The notes under the pieces were generated by a model. It had not been told where the DNA came from and searched no databases. It saw only the letters and a list, made by a program, of their open reading frames with translations. Both the position numbers and the translations under genes were made by a program. This document shows, one piece after another, positions 26,786-36,372 of a stretch of 64,000 nt of DNA (position 1 is its first letter; every line of letters starts with the position of its first letter). The DNA comes from Aeoliella mucimassa (GTDB lineage Bacteria > Planctomycetota > Planctomycetia > Pirellulales > Lacipirellulaceae). Location of the stretch: positions 6,200,001 through 6,264,000 of the forward strand of contig NZ_CP036278.1 of assembly GCF_007748035.1 (NCBI RefSeq), given 5' to 3'.

Positions 26786-27325
26786 TCACCTTCCAGCGAC
26801 TCCGCTTGCCATCCACACTCCCACCGCGCAAAGCAGGCAGCCGAAGGCGATGTTGAACCATCGCAGGTAACGATCGTCGAGGGTCCATCGGTAAACGAGC
26901 GACCCTACGCAAGCATAGGTTATGAGTCCCAGGGCGCCGACGGAGACAACCACGCCTACGGTGGCCAGGTTATTGGATTCGGACCGGGCGGCCAGAATCG
27001 CGAGCACCACCGGCGGGTATTTTGGGTTCAACATCTGCAATAACACACCTGACTTGAACGTCGGCGCGCTATCCGACTCGCCAAGCTTGGGGCTGGAGAC
27101 CATAAAGCGAACACCGAGGTACACAATGAACGCCCCTCCAGCCACTTGCAGAAACACCGCTGCGTTCTGAAACACACTCCCGAGCTGAGTGGCTGTGACC
27201 GCCAGGGCAAAACCAACCAGAGCGTAGATCAACACAATTCCCATCTGGAACCAGGCTGTCTGTCGAAGACCATAGCGGGAAGCAAGCACCAAACAGACCA
27301 AATTCGCAGGCCCAGGGCTAAGCAT
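26786..27325 (-). CDS. LysE/RhtB-type amino-acid exporter, start uncertain
   Basis: 179 aa as drawn from ATG 27325, against roughly 200 in the family. The SPGPANLVCLVLASRYG motif near the N-terminus, about six hydrophobic helices and the GGAFIVYLGVRFM and LLQMLNPKYP blocks place it in the LysE/RhtB export family. The first half-helix is missing at this start. In-frame upstream codons do encode a fitting helix (ending ...ETFFITLPLMLSPGP) but contain no ATG, GTG or TTG before an in-frame TAG. Thus the true start is either a rare codon (CTG at 27359) or the gene has lost its start. Predicted role is efflux of a small amino-acid-like solute. Confidence 0.75.
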   Translation of the reverse strand: MLSPGPANLVCLVLASRYGLRQTAWFQMGIVLIYALVGFALAVTATQLGSVFQNAAVFLQVAGGAFIVYLGVRFMVSSPKLGESDSAPTFKSGVLLQMLNPKYPPVVLAILAARSESNNLATVGVVVSVGALGLITYACVGSLVYRWTLDDRYLRWFNIAFGCLLCAVGVWMASGVAGR

Positions 27326-27519
27326 TAGCGGAAGCGTAATGAAGAAGGTCTCGATCAGTGGATTGCAATCCTGCTAGGCATCGTTCGATGGCGAGAAACG
27401 GTTGTGCATGGCCAGCAGATGGCAACTGCGCGGCCGGGGGGGCCAGGGTGTTCGCCTTGATTGTAGCGACTGGGCGGTTCGTCGTCTGGCTCGCGCGGAG
27501 CGTGTTTGCCGTTGTTGAG

Positions 27520-28266
27520 TCACGGTTGCTTGGCAGTAGCCTCGCGCATGATGCCATCTTCCATCTCGTAGATGGTGTCGAACACATCGAGCGTGCGATG
27601 ATCGTGCGTCACAACAATCACGCCGGCGCCAAACTCGCGGGCGACCCGCTGGAAGAGTTCCATGACCTGTCTCCCGCGGTGGCTATCGAGGGCAGCGGTT
27701 GGCTCGTCGGCCAGAATGACTTTGGGGTTGTTCGCCAAGGCCCGCGCCACCGCGACTCGCTGCTGCTGGCCGCCGGAGAGCATGGCAATGCGATGCTCGC
27801 TGCGATCGCTGACTCCCAAGGAGTCGAGAAGTTGCATCGCCCGCCGCCGGGCGGCGAGCGACGACATGCCATTGAGTTCCATGGCGATTTGAACGTTTTC
27901 GCGAGCGTTCAAGAAGTCGATGAGGTTCGACTTCTGAAACACGAATCCAACATACTTGCGCCGAAACGCCCGCAAGTTGACCTTGGGCAGCGGGCCGTCC
28001 ATCACCAGTTGCCCGCCAATGGTCACCTGGCCCGCGGTTGGTGGGTTAATGAGTCCCACCGCGGTCAGGAAAGTCGACTTGCCCGAACCGCTAGGCCCTA
28101 GCAGCGCGACCACCTCGCCGGCATGCACCACCATGTCGGCGTCGCGCATGGCTACCACCTCGGTGTTACCACTGCCATATACCTTGGTCAGCCCGGTGGT
28201 CTGGATGGCCACTTCACGGCCATCGGGCGAAGCAATGCTTGAGTTGTCGGCGACTTGTGGTGTCAT
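27520..28266 (-). CDS. ABC exporter ATP-binding protein, DevA/LolD-like
   Basis: 248 aa from ATG 28266. Walker A GPSGSGKST, Q-loop FVFQKSNLI, signature LSGGQQQRVAVARALANNP, Walker B VILADEPTAALD and VTHDHRTLDVFD are intact. The MacB/LolD/DevA subfamily pattern is clear. It is the last gene of an operon with the FtsX-type permease 28272-29486 and the membrane-fusion protein 29483-30625, with a 5-bp gap to the permease. Together they should form a DevBCA-type exporter. Substrate unknown; DevBCA of cyanobacteria exports glycolipids. Confidence 0.9.
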   Translation of the reverse strand: MTPQVADNSSIASPDGREVAIQTTGLTKVYGSGNTEVVAMRDADMVVHAGEVVALLGPSGSGKSTFLTAVGLINPPTAGQVTIGGQLVMDGPLPKVNLRAFRRKYVGFVFQKSNLIDFLNARENVQIAMELNGMSSLAARRRAMQLLDSLGVSDRSEHRIAMLSGGQQQRVAVARALANNPKVILADEPTAALDSHRGRQVMELFQRVAREFGAGVIVVTHDHRTLDVFDTIYEMEDGIMREATAKQP

Positions 28267-28271
28267 ACTGG

Positions 28272-29486
28272 TTACCCCATCAATACGCTGTTGGGCTGAA
28301 CCTTCAGTGCTTTCCAAATGCCTAGCAAACTGGAGAGCACCGAGATCACTAGCACCACCACGCCCAGTTGCAGCAGATCGCCGTCGGTCAACACGACTCG
28401 CCGAGGGAACGACGGAAACAACCAAGTGCCGGCCGCATAAGCAATCGCGTACCCGAGCACCCCGAGCAACAGTGCTTGCTGCAATATGAGCCCCAAAATC
28501 ACGTAGTTGGGTGCCCCAATCAGCTTGAGCAATGCAATCGAATAAATCTTATCCAACGTAAGCGTGTACAAGATCAGGGCCATGATTATCGCAGCGATGA
28601 CCGTTAACAGCACTCGAAACATCAAGAGCTGGCGACGGGCTTTGTCGACGATTCCTTTCACCAGCAGATCTTCCTGCCCATCGGTCGTGTAGACCGACAC
28701 GTCGTCCCAACTGTCGATGAGCTGGGCAACTTGCGCCGAGTCGGCCTGCGGTTTCAGCTTGACGATCACCGCGCTGAGGCTTGGTCCAGGCATGCCCGGA
28801 AGTTCGCTGGCCGGCAGCGACAGTTGCTCCGTGAGTTGCGGCTGCTTGAGGAAGGCCTCGCTGGTCTGTCCGCGATTGTCGCGGGCGGCTCGCTCCAGGC
28901 GAATCGCCTCGGCTGGCGTATCGAACTGAATCGCTTGCGAGTCTTGAACCGTGGTAAACGCCATGCCATCGCCACCGGTGCTAACCATGCCCTTGGTCAA
29001 TCCGACGATGCGATAATCGTTCTTGCCAAGTTGAATCTGATCGTCGAGATCGAGCCCCAGGCTCACGTCGGCAATCATCTCGTAATGGTTCTGTTGCAGA
29101 TGTCGCCCGGCGACGAGCGGAATCCAATCTCCATTGTCCTCGGGCCAACTCAGCCCCAGCAGCGAGATTCGCAGCAACTTGCCCTGCCGCCTTCGCTGGA
29201 TGGTGTGGAATACGAATTCCCGCGCCGACTCGACCCCAGGTACCGCTGCGGCGCGATGCACCAGCGAAGTAGGAACTCGCGAGATTTCGGCAAATGGCCC
29301 ACGGGTATCCTGCTGCACCACCCACAGATCAGCGTCGATGCGATGAATCAGCAGCGTTGCATCTTCGAGCAAGCCGCGGTAGATGCCCGCCATGCCCATG
29401 ACGATCATCAGTAGCATGCCGATGCCGACCGTCGTGAGCGAGAACCGCCCGAGGTTGTTGCGAATATCCTTGAGGGCGAGGTTCAT
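28272..29486 (-). CDS. ABC exporter permease, DevC/FtsX-type
   Basis: 404 aa. One transmembrane helix near the N-terminus (about 15-38, SLTTVGIGMLLMIVMGMAGIY), a large extracytoplasmic domain of about 230 residues, then three helices near the C-terminus (LLTVIAAIIMALILYTLTLDKI; LILQQALLLGVLGYAIAYAAGTWLF; LGVVVLVISVLSSLLGIWKALKVQP), the usual MacB/DevC shape. Its start overlaps the end of the adaptor gene by 4 bp, so translation is coupled. Works with the ATPase 27520-28266. Confidence 0.9.
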   Translation of the reverse strand: MNLALKDIRNNLGRFSLTTVGIGMLLMIVMGMAGIYRGLLEDATLLIHRIDADLWVVQQDTRGPFAEISRVPTSLVHRAAAVPGVESAREFVFHTIQRRRQGKLLRISLLGLSWPEDNGDWIPLVAGRHLQQNHYEMIADVSLGLDLDDQIQLGKNDYRIVGLTKGMVSTGGDGMAFTTVQDSQAIQFDTPAEAIRLERAARDNRGQTSEAFLKQPQLTEQLSLPASELPGMPGPSLSAVIVKLKPQADSAQVAQLIDSWDDVSVYTTDGQEDLLVKGIVDKARRQLLMFRVLLTVIAAIIMALILYTLTLDKIYSIALLKLIGAPNYVILGLILQQALLLGVLGYAIAYAAGTWLFPSFPRRVVLTDGDLLQLGVVVLVISVLSSLLGIWKALKVQPNSVLMG

Positions 29487-30625
29487 GGCAATTGGACGTT
29501 CCGCCCCTCCAAGGACATGTTGTCGCGGACCGGTGTCACCATCTTATCGCCGGGCGCGAGTCCCTTGGTGACCTCGACTTCCTCCCGTCCCTGCAAGCCG
29601 ATCTCGATTGGTTGCCACTCTGCTCTCGACTTCCTGACGACATAAACGCCCGCCTGACCGTTGCGGCGACTAACGAGACGCTCAGGGACGATCGTCACTT
29701 CGTCGGTCCGCGCCCACTCGATGTAAACCTCCGCCCGCTGACCGATGGCCCAATTCTCCGGCAGCTCCACCACCCTTACATCAACGACGAACTCCCGGGT
29801 TTCGCGATCCGACTGTTTGCCGAGTCGAGCGACTTGTCCCTGGTAATCCTTCTCGGGCTCCGAGCGAAACACCACTCGGGCGGGCAAATCGGACTTCAGC
29901 CGGTCCATCTCGGTCTCGTCGACCCAGGCCGAAATCCAAAGTTCGTCTAGCGAGATGATATCGATAATCGGACTACCCGGCACAGCAATGGCCCCCGCAT
30001 CACGGTATCGTTTGATCACCAGGCCATCGAAGGGAGCAAGCAGTCGCGTGTCGGCAAATCGGGTTTCCTGGTAGGCAAGCGACTCCTTAGCCAGGACAAC
30101 TTGCTGCTCGGCTTCCAGCAATGCCGCATCGGCCCGCGTAACACCGGCCTTGGCGACCTCGAGTGCTTCGCGGGCCTTATCGAACTCCGATTGGGTTACC
30201 GCATTTTGGCCCACCAATTCACTCATCCGATTGAACTCCGATTCGGCCAGCACGCGCGTCGATTGTGCTTGTTGCTGCTCGGCTTTGAATCGACCGAGCG
30301 AAGCCCTCGCCGCTTCGATCGTGGCCTCGGCAACCTTCACTTGCTTGGCCCACTCGTCGTCATCGAGTCGAGCAAGCAACTCCCCCGCCTTGATGGAATC
30401 GCCCTGGTCGACAAGCACCTCCGCAATCCGGCCAGAAATCTTGGGGCTAATCGTCGCGCGGACTCGGGCTTCGAGCGTGCCAGTGCCCATGACCTCGGCC
30501 ACCAACGGACCGGTTTCCACTTCATGCACTTCCACAGGAACTGGCCGAGTGCGCACATAGAACACAGCACCGGCAATCGCTGCCACGAGTAGCGGCAACC
30601 GAAGATAGCGAAACCAAGTGATCAT
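29483..30625 (-). CDS. HlyD-type membrane-fusion protein, DevB-like
   Basis: 380 aa. One N-terminal transmembrane segment (LPLLVAAIAGAVFYV), a split lipoyl/barrel-sandwich region (VMGTGTLEARVRATISPKISGRIAEVLVDQGDSIKAGELLARLDDD ... RLLAPFDGLVIKRYRDAGAIAVPG) around a long coiled-coil hairpin (about 88-190), and C-terminal beta-barrel domains. It links the inner-membrane ABC permease to an outer-membrane channel. It is the first gene of the three-gene operon; no TolC-like gene is nearby. Confidence 0.9.
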   Translation of the reverse strand: MITWFRYLRLPLLVAAIAGAVFYVRTRPVPVEVHEVETGPLVAEVMGTGTLEARVRATISPKISGRIAEVLVDQGDSIKAGELLARLDDDEWAKQVKVAEATIEAARASLGRFKAEQQQAQSTRVLAESEFNRMSELVGQNAVTQSEFDKAREALEVAKAGVTRADAALLEAEQQVVLAKESLAYQETRFADTRLLAPFDGLVIKRYRDAGAIAVPGSPIIDIISLDELWISAWVDETEMDRLKSDLPARVVFRSEPEKDYQGQVARLGKQSDRETREFVVDVRVVELPENWAIGQRAEVYIEWARTDEVTIVPERLVSRRNGQAGVYVVRKSRAEWQPIEIGLQGREEVEVTKGLAPGDKMVTPVRDNMSLEGRNVQLP

Positions 30626-30991
30626 CGTAGTACTTTTCTAGGCGGACTTAGACGATTTGAGACAAGAGCCCGAAAGCCGCGGCATTCCCCACGCCACATA
30701 TACAAATGTAGCAAAACAGAGCGACCAACTGCAGTGCCAGAACACGAGACAAGCTGCTCTAGGGAGTCCGGTAGTTGCAGCGGCTCAGCTCCCGGAAGCT
30801 GTTTTCACCTGACTTGGTTACAGGAAGCTGATCAGACCGGTGGAGATGAGTGCGCGTACTGGCGGTGGGGCACTTTGTACTCAGCACCATCATCGCAGCA
30901 TGCGGATTAACGAAGACAGTGATACCGTTCAATCCAGCAAGGCAGCGGATGCTTGCTATCGAATCGCAGTGATCCAGAAGCGCGACTTCGA
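30626..30991 (+). other. Intergenic region upstream of the exporter operon
   Basis: 366 bp between the exporter operon (start at 30625) and the stop of the small regulator-like gene, both minus. The operon promoter should lie here. I see no clear operator or RNA gene. Short plus-strand frames overlap the next gene and look spurious. Confidence 0.4.
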
Positions 30992-31351
30992 CTATTTCGC
31001 CATCAACTCGTGGCGATTTGCAAATGCGGCAACCTTCTTAACCAAGTGCTCAACACCTTTGATTCGTTCATGCGGGTAGTGTTGGCCAAAGATCCCTTGG
31101 ATGTTCGCCGGGGAGACGAATTGCTCCCGATCGATCCAGTAGCGACTCCCGTCGCTCTCTCTGTGAAGAAGCCCCAATTCCACCAGACCGACGCGAATAT
31201 GGTCGGGGCGAAGCGTGGGATCTTCAAACAGACGACCATTCAAACCGTGTCGCAAGATACTCTCCACACGCGACTCGGTCAGCTCACCTTGCTGCACCAA
31301 CAAGTGACTGGCGACACGCACAACTCGCTCTTTGTGATTGGTGTACTGCAT
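30992..31351 (-). CDS. Small protein, DUF2087-like winged-helix pattern
   Basis: 119 aa. The segment LRPDHIRVGLVELGLLHRESDGSRYWID looks like the wing of a winged-helix domain and recalls DUF2087-type proteins; residues before it (RVVRVASHLLVQQGELTESRVESILR) form helices that would complete it. It may be a DNA-binding regulator. It lies 367 bp upstream of the exporter operon on the same strand, which makes a link possible but not shown. The start ATG at 31351 is the only good choice. Confidence 0.55.
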   Translation of the reverse strand: MQYTNHKERVVRVASHLLVQQGELTESRVESILRHGLNGRLFEDPTLRPDHIRVGLVELGLLHRESDGSRYWIDREQFVSPANIQGIFGQHYPHERIKGVEHLVKKVAAFANRHELMAK

Positions 31352-31694
31352 ACGATCACGCTGACTTCGGAACGAGACAAGCTGCGACTTGGATAACCCA
31401 CTAAATATTTCACTCTAACTTATTTTAGCAGGCTACAACGCTCAGGTACGACTCGTTCGAGGACAACGGTCCCTCGACTTACGCAATTCCCCTGAAAACA
31501 GTCAGAGTCTATAGAGCATTAAACACCTTTGGAGTGCCCGCTTCGGGGTGTTTGCTTCTCTATCACCGATGAGCGAAGCCTACGGAGTGGTCGATCCACT
31601 GGTACTTCGCAACAACCATCCCTCATTGTCGTCGTCAACAAGAGGGCGTCAGGGCTGTTGAAGATGGCTCCGATAATGCAAGACGAACATTGCG
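31352..31694 (+). other. Intergenic region
   Basis: 343 bp with no gene that I can support. A weak hairpin (aaacacc at 31521-31527 with ggtgttt at 31547-31553, inner cccgcttcggg stem) lies downstream, on the minus strand, of the sulfatase gene stop and could act as its terminator. Confidence 0.4.
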
Positions 31695-34029
31695 TCACTT
31701 CAACTTGAAGTTTACCGCTTTGATGGTGCCGCCAAACTCGTTGGGTGCCTTGTAAGTCTCCGACACCGTGGATCCTAGGTCTGCGCCGATGTCTAGAGTT
31801 TCCGTTGCGGAAAAGCGAGCGGGGACAACATTTTTAAGTTCCCCCTCGGCTACTTTCTTGCCATTAACGGAGAGAGTGACCGCCCCACCGATGGATGGAT
31901 TGTCTTGCTTGTTGGGATTCTGCACGTAATCCATGGTCACTTCGACGTCGCCGTCGGGCAGCTTGGACTTCGAGGCAATGATGTAACGCTCTTTGCCAAA
32001 GAAGTTGTATTCGTAAACTAACTTGCCATCTTTGACGTACAGGGTGTAGCCGCCGGAACTTCCCCCTTCGGCCGCAATGACTCCTTCCGCTTGGCCATCC
32101 GTTTTGAGAGTCGCACTAATGCTGTGCGACCTTTGATAGATAGGCGGCGCACTTCCCTCGGGGATGCGGGTGGTACCCGATGCGTATCGAAACGATTCGC
32201 GACCACGGGTCACCGACGGACGTTGGGGATTCGTCGCCCGCTCGGCGAACCGATCGTCCAGCGGATAGACGTTGTATTTCTTTGCTTCCTCGTCGAAGAT
32301 CGATTGCAGCTCTTTCAGTTTCTCAGGGTTGCTGTCGGCTAGATCGACGGCCTCCGAGAAATCCTCTTCGATGTTGTAAAGTTGCCACTCACTATCTTTA
32401 AAACCGATGGACCCTGCGAGTTCCCAAGGAACCCCATGGAACGAAGCCGCTACCCATCCGTCGTGGTAAATGGCACGATGCCCTCCGGTCTCGAAGTACT
32501 GGGTCTTCCGCCTTCCCTCCGCATTAGGATCCGCGATGGTGTACACCATGCTGACACCGGCGATAGGGGTCTGTTCAACGCCGTTGACGATTTTCGGCTC
32601 TGGGATGCCGACCGCCTCGTAGATGGTCGGTGCGATGTCAATCACATGATGAAACTGGCTGCGTGTCTGCCCGACATCTTTAAGCTTTGCTGGCCACGAG
32701 ACGACCATTCCGTTGCGAGTTCCTCCAAAATGCGACGGCACCCGTTTCATCCACTGAAACGGGGAAGCCCCGGCCCAGGCCCAACCAACCGGATAGTGGT
32801 TTTCGTGCTTGGGACCTCCGATTTCATCGATCTCCTGCATTTGCGATTCGACCGTATCGGGGAGCCCATTCTGGGTCATCATGTTGTTGGTGGTGCCGGT
32901 CAAGCTGCCTTCGGCGCTTGGGCCATTGTCGCCAGCAATGTAAATGATCAGTGTGTTATCTGCATCGGGAAGGGAACTCACGGCATCGAGCAGACGGCCA
33001 ACATGGTAATCCGTATGGGCCAGGAATCCGGCAAACGCTTCCTGGTGGTGGGCGTAAAGTCGCTTAGCGTCCTCCGGAAGCCCATCCCAACTGGGAATCT
33101 CATTGGGTCGCGGAGTCAACTTGGTGTTTTCCGGAACCAATCCAAGCATCTTCTGGCGCACTAACGTTTCTTCGCGGACCTTGTCCCAGCCCTGATCAAA
33201 CTTTCCCTTGAACTTGTCGATCCATTCTTTCGGTGCGTGCAGCGGAGCGTGAGTGGCTCCCGTTGCGAAGTAAACGAAAAACGGTTTATCTGGGGCAATC
33301 GATTCCTGTCGGGCGATCCAAGCGATCGCATCGTCGGTAAGGTCCTCGGTAAGGTGGTAGCCTTCTTTGGGGGTCTTCGGCGGTTCCACGGGAGTGGTAT
33401 TACGGAACAGTTGGGGATACCACTGGCTCGTCTCGCCCCCCCTGGAATCCGTACCAATACTCGAAGCCCAACCCCGTCGGCCAACGATCGAAGGGGCCAA
33501 TGGGGCTGGTTTCCCAATCGGGCGTATTGTGCCACTTGCCCCAGGCGGCAGTGTTGTATCCGTTATCCTTCAGCACTTCGGCAATCGACGCACAACTTCG
33601 CGGCCAGATGCTGTGATAGCCGGGGTACCCAGTCGATAATTCAGTGATTGTTCCCGTAGCGCATTGGTGGTGATTGCGACCGGTCAACAGGGCGATACGC
33701 GTTGGTGAGCAAATGGCAGTCGTATGGAAGCGATTGTACTTCAGTCCTGCAGAAGCAAGTCGATCGAGGGCTGGTGTTGGAATAGGTCCGCCGAACGTAG
33801 AAGGATGACCAAAGCCCAAGTCGTCGATCAGAATCAGCACGATATTCGGCGCTCCCTTCGGAGGCTGAACCGGCTGGGGATAGTCCTGTTGGGAATCCTC
33901 AAACGATTTGCCAATCTTGCCTTCGAACTCCGAGAGCGGCATCGGAATCTCGGTGCGATCGGGCTCCGCGGCCGATGCCACGGACAAAAACGCTGACAAT
34001 ACGAGAGCGATACAAAGTTGCTTGCGCAT
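31695..34029 (-). pseudogene. Cys-type sulfatase (arylsulfatase), frameshifted
   Basis: Two frames join into one sulfatase of 777 aa if one base is dropped. The N-terminal frame (34029 to about 33440, stop at 33400) has a signal peptide ([20 protein letters not shown]), metal site [20 protein letters not shown], and active site [12 protein letters not shown], where the Cys is converted to formylglycine. The C-terminal frame continues [10 protein letters not shown]... with the metal/substrate site IIYIAGDNGPSAEG and a beta-sandwich tail. The break is in a C7 run (33436-33442; G7 on the coding strand). Six G give [12 protein letters not shown], the family pattern. It may be a true mutation, a reading error, or a slippage switch. 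Start 34029 is preceded by gggag. Predicted role is removal of sulfate from polysaccharides. Confidence 0.85.
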
Positions 34030-34223
34030 GCGAGGGCTCCCTTTCGAAGATAGTGCGGAGAAGAGATTGACTGGCTGGCATTGTACCGGAGTCAATGCAG
34101 CCTGAGAATCATCTTTTTTCAGCGTCGGCGATAGATATTGTTGTCGTCACGGCCTACGACGCCATTTCTCCACTAAAACGCCAGAACTCCCACCCCAGCA
34201 GAAGCCCGCCGCTGCTGCCAACA

Positions 34224-35288
34224 CTAAACCCCGATCAGCTCGGCTTCGGTTGCGTCGAGGACCTTGCGGTCCGACTCGCCGGCTTCTTGCAGTTGTTCCA
34301 ACCGGCGGTTGATCATCCGGCGGGCGTGCTCGACGGTTGGCAGTTCGGTCGGTTGAGTCGACGACTCGAGGGCCTCGGTCTCCAGATAGAGCGACAGCAG
34401 GTCGCGTTGATTCGAGAGCTGACGCAGTTCGCGAACCACGATCAGTAGCTCGTCGGCCGACATCTCGTCGTTGGCCAGCAAGCGAGCTTCTACGCCACGC
34501 AGCCCGTGGATGTAACCCTTCACTCGGGCGCCGAGTTCCATCACGTTCACTTCGACTCGCGTTTTCGCAGGAGTGAGCGACGACATGGCCGCTGGCCGCA
34601 TGACCACTCGCGACTCGTTGCTCGATGGTTCAGCAGGGCCTTCGTCGCCGAAGGGGTCGCTCAGGTCGATCGGCTGGGCCGCTGGATGACGCTGCCAGAT
34701 GCTGGCAGTTTGCTTCTTGGGGGTCGCCTGGCGCGATGGGTCGCGACGCTCGGCTGGCTGCGATGGAACCGCGGTCGCTGCTTCGTCGGGGGTGGCGGCC
34801 GCTAGCGAGGGGCCGGTGGTCGCTGGTAAGCTCGGCGCGGTTTCGGCCGGGGCAGGTTCGCTTGGTGTGGTATCCTCGGTGGCAAATGTCTTGATTGGTT
34901 CCTCGTCGCTCGCAGGCGACGGGGCTGGCACCGCTTCGGCGACTTGCGGCACCGAGAACATCGGCACCACCGGCATCCGGCGACGCCCGCCCGACATGGC
35001 CGAGTCGATGCTCTTTTCGAGCCACGTTTGCATGGCGGCAAAGTCTTCGTCGGTCCGCCCCGAGGCGTTCCACTCGTCCAACGCGTAAGCCAGCATCTTC
35101 AGACGCAGATCGGCCACCCGCTCGTCGCGTGTCCGCACCAAGGCAATCTGTTCGCCGAGGGCGTTCACCAGTCGCTGCAGTTGATCGCTACGGTCGCTCG
35201 AGGCCACCGGTTGGGCCACCGAAAACGAGGCCAACGCGAGTACCAGCAGAAACGACATGAAGGCAGCAAAAGTGTAGCGGGAATTCAT
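34224..35288 (-). CDS. Secreted protein of unknown function
   Basis: 354 aa from ATG 35288 (35297 also possible), with a signal peptide (MNSRYTFAAFMSFLLVLALASFSVAQ). Residues of about 30-105 form a helical domain (LQRLVNALGEQIALVRTRDERVADLRLKMLAYALDEWN...), then comes a long Pro/Ala/Thr/Ser linker (about 125-240), then a second helical domain (VNVMELGARVKGYIHGLRGVEARLLANDEMSADELLIVVRELRQL). The two helical parts are alike in pattern. No enzyme motif is visible. It overlaps nothing and is divergent from the VTT-domain gene. Confidence 0.65.
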   Translation of the reverse strand: MNSRYTFAAFMSFLLVLALASFSVAQPVASSDRSDQLQRLVNALGEQIALVRTRDERVADLRLKMLAYALDEWNASGRTDEDFAAMQTWLEKSIDSAMSGGRRRMPVVPMFSVPQVAEAVPAPSPASDEEPIKTFATEDTTPSEPAPAETAPSLPATTGPSLAAATPDEAATAVPSQPAERRDPSRQATPKKQTASIWQRHPAAQPIDLSDPFGDEGPAEPSSNESRVVMRPAAMSSLTPAKTRVEVNVMELGARVKGYIHGLRGVEARLLANDEMSADELLIVVRELRQLSNQRDLLSLYLETEALESSTQPTELPTVEHARRMINRRLEQLQEAGESDRKVLDATEAELIGV

Positions 35289-35520
35289 GGCAGGCATGGC
35301 AGTTCTGCACCGACGAGCGGTGTGTATAATGGATGCTTCTAGGGCGTGCCGCACAGGCGTCGCGCGAGTTCGGTGGTCGGTCACTCCCAGGCCGACTCGG
35401 GCCGAAACGCGATGGCTTGCGATGGTGCGTTCAATACAACGCGCACACGGCAGGCGTTCACGTAAAGCTAGACCCGTGTTGCGTAAAGTCAACAATTTAC
35501 CCCCCATCTATCACGTTGCT

Positions 35521-36189
35521 ATGCGTTTGCTTGTTCGCTTGGTTGGGGTCATCGCGATCGTGCTGGCAATTCCGATGGTAACAGCCCTGTTCTGGAGCGG
35601 GCCACTCGAGTCGCTGCTCGAGCGCTGGCAGGCCGAGCCCCCCTCAACAGGGTGGGTCGCTGGGCTGCTGATCGCGTTGCTGGCGTCCGACATCCTGCTG
35701 CCGGTGCCGTCGGGGCCGGTCATCACGCTAGCTGGCGGGCAGATCGGCGTGCTCCCCACTGCCATCGCGGCCTGGACCGGTTTGATGCTCGGCGGCCTCG
35801 CGGCGTTTGCGGTCGCGAAACGCCTGGGCCCGGCGGTCACCCGACGCTTGGCCTCGCCCGAAGACCTGGAGGGACTTAAATCGACCGCCCGACAGCACGA
35901 CGCCTGGCTGCTGCTGGTGACTCGGCCGCTGCCGATTCTGGCCGAGGCGACCGTGCTGCTCTGCGGAACGCTCGACACCTCGTGGCCGCGATTGCTCTGG
36001 ACCCTCGGCATCGGCAACGCGGCCGTCGCAACGGCGTTTGCGGTGCTCGGGCAGCAGGCGAGCGAGCAGGAGTGGATGTTCATGGCCATCGTGCTCTCGG
36101 TCGTCGTCCCGCTTGCAATGACCTGGGTGGTGCGACACCGCTGGCTCAAGCAGCAACGGCGGAACGAACGCGTTGCCAACGAACCCTAG
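35521..36189 (+). CDS. VTT/DedA-type membrane protein
   Basis: 222 aa from ATG 35521. It has about five hydrophobic helices and the VTT-domain pattern: ILLPVPSGPVITLAGGQIGVLPTAIAAWTGLMLGGLAAFAVAKRLG, then TRPLPILAEATVLLCGTLDTSWPRLLWTLGIGNAAVATAFAVLG, with the conserved Arg and Pro. DedA/TVP38-like proteins act as lipid scramblases or transporters in the inner membrane; the exact substrate is unknown. In-frame sequence from 35287 has no membrane character and overlaps the divergent gene, so it is left out. Confidence 0.8.
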   Translation: MRLLVRLVGVIAIVLAIPMVTALFWSGPLESLLERWQAEPPSTGWVAGLLIALLASDILLPVPSGPVITLAGGQIGVLPTAIAAWTGLMLGGLAAFAVAKRLGPAVTRRLASPEDLEGLKSTARQHDAWLLLVTRPLPILAEATVLLCGTLDTSWPRLLWTLGIGNAAVATAFAVLGQQASEQEWMFMAIVLSVVVPLAMTWVVRHRWLKQQRRNERVANEP

Positions 36190-36230
36190 CCCGCGCTCGC
36201 AAGCCGGCTTGGCATTGATCTTGCGGGCTA
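36187..36230 (+). terminator. Hairpin after the VTT-domain gene
   Basis: Perfect 8-bp stem tagcccgc (36187-36194, including the stop codon TAG) with gcgggcta (36223-36230), with an inner caagccggcttg palindrome in the loop. No T-run follows, so an intrinsic terminator is only possible. Confidence 0.4.
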
Positions 36231-36372
36231 CGCGTGCTGCCGCTAAATACCGTACCCGGCCTCCCGCCGACGCAGCTTACCGCTGCGCTTATCGTTGGAG
36301 TGGTACGACTGCTGGCTCGGTCGAAGCCTGCTCGCATCGGCTCGTTTTACGAATCGTCCTGAAGGTGCCACG

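Noticed and set aside
30840-31079. Short plus-strand frame across the regulator-like gene
   Set aside because: No domain; overlaps a better minus-strand gene.
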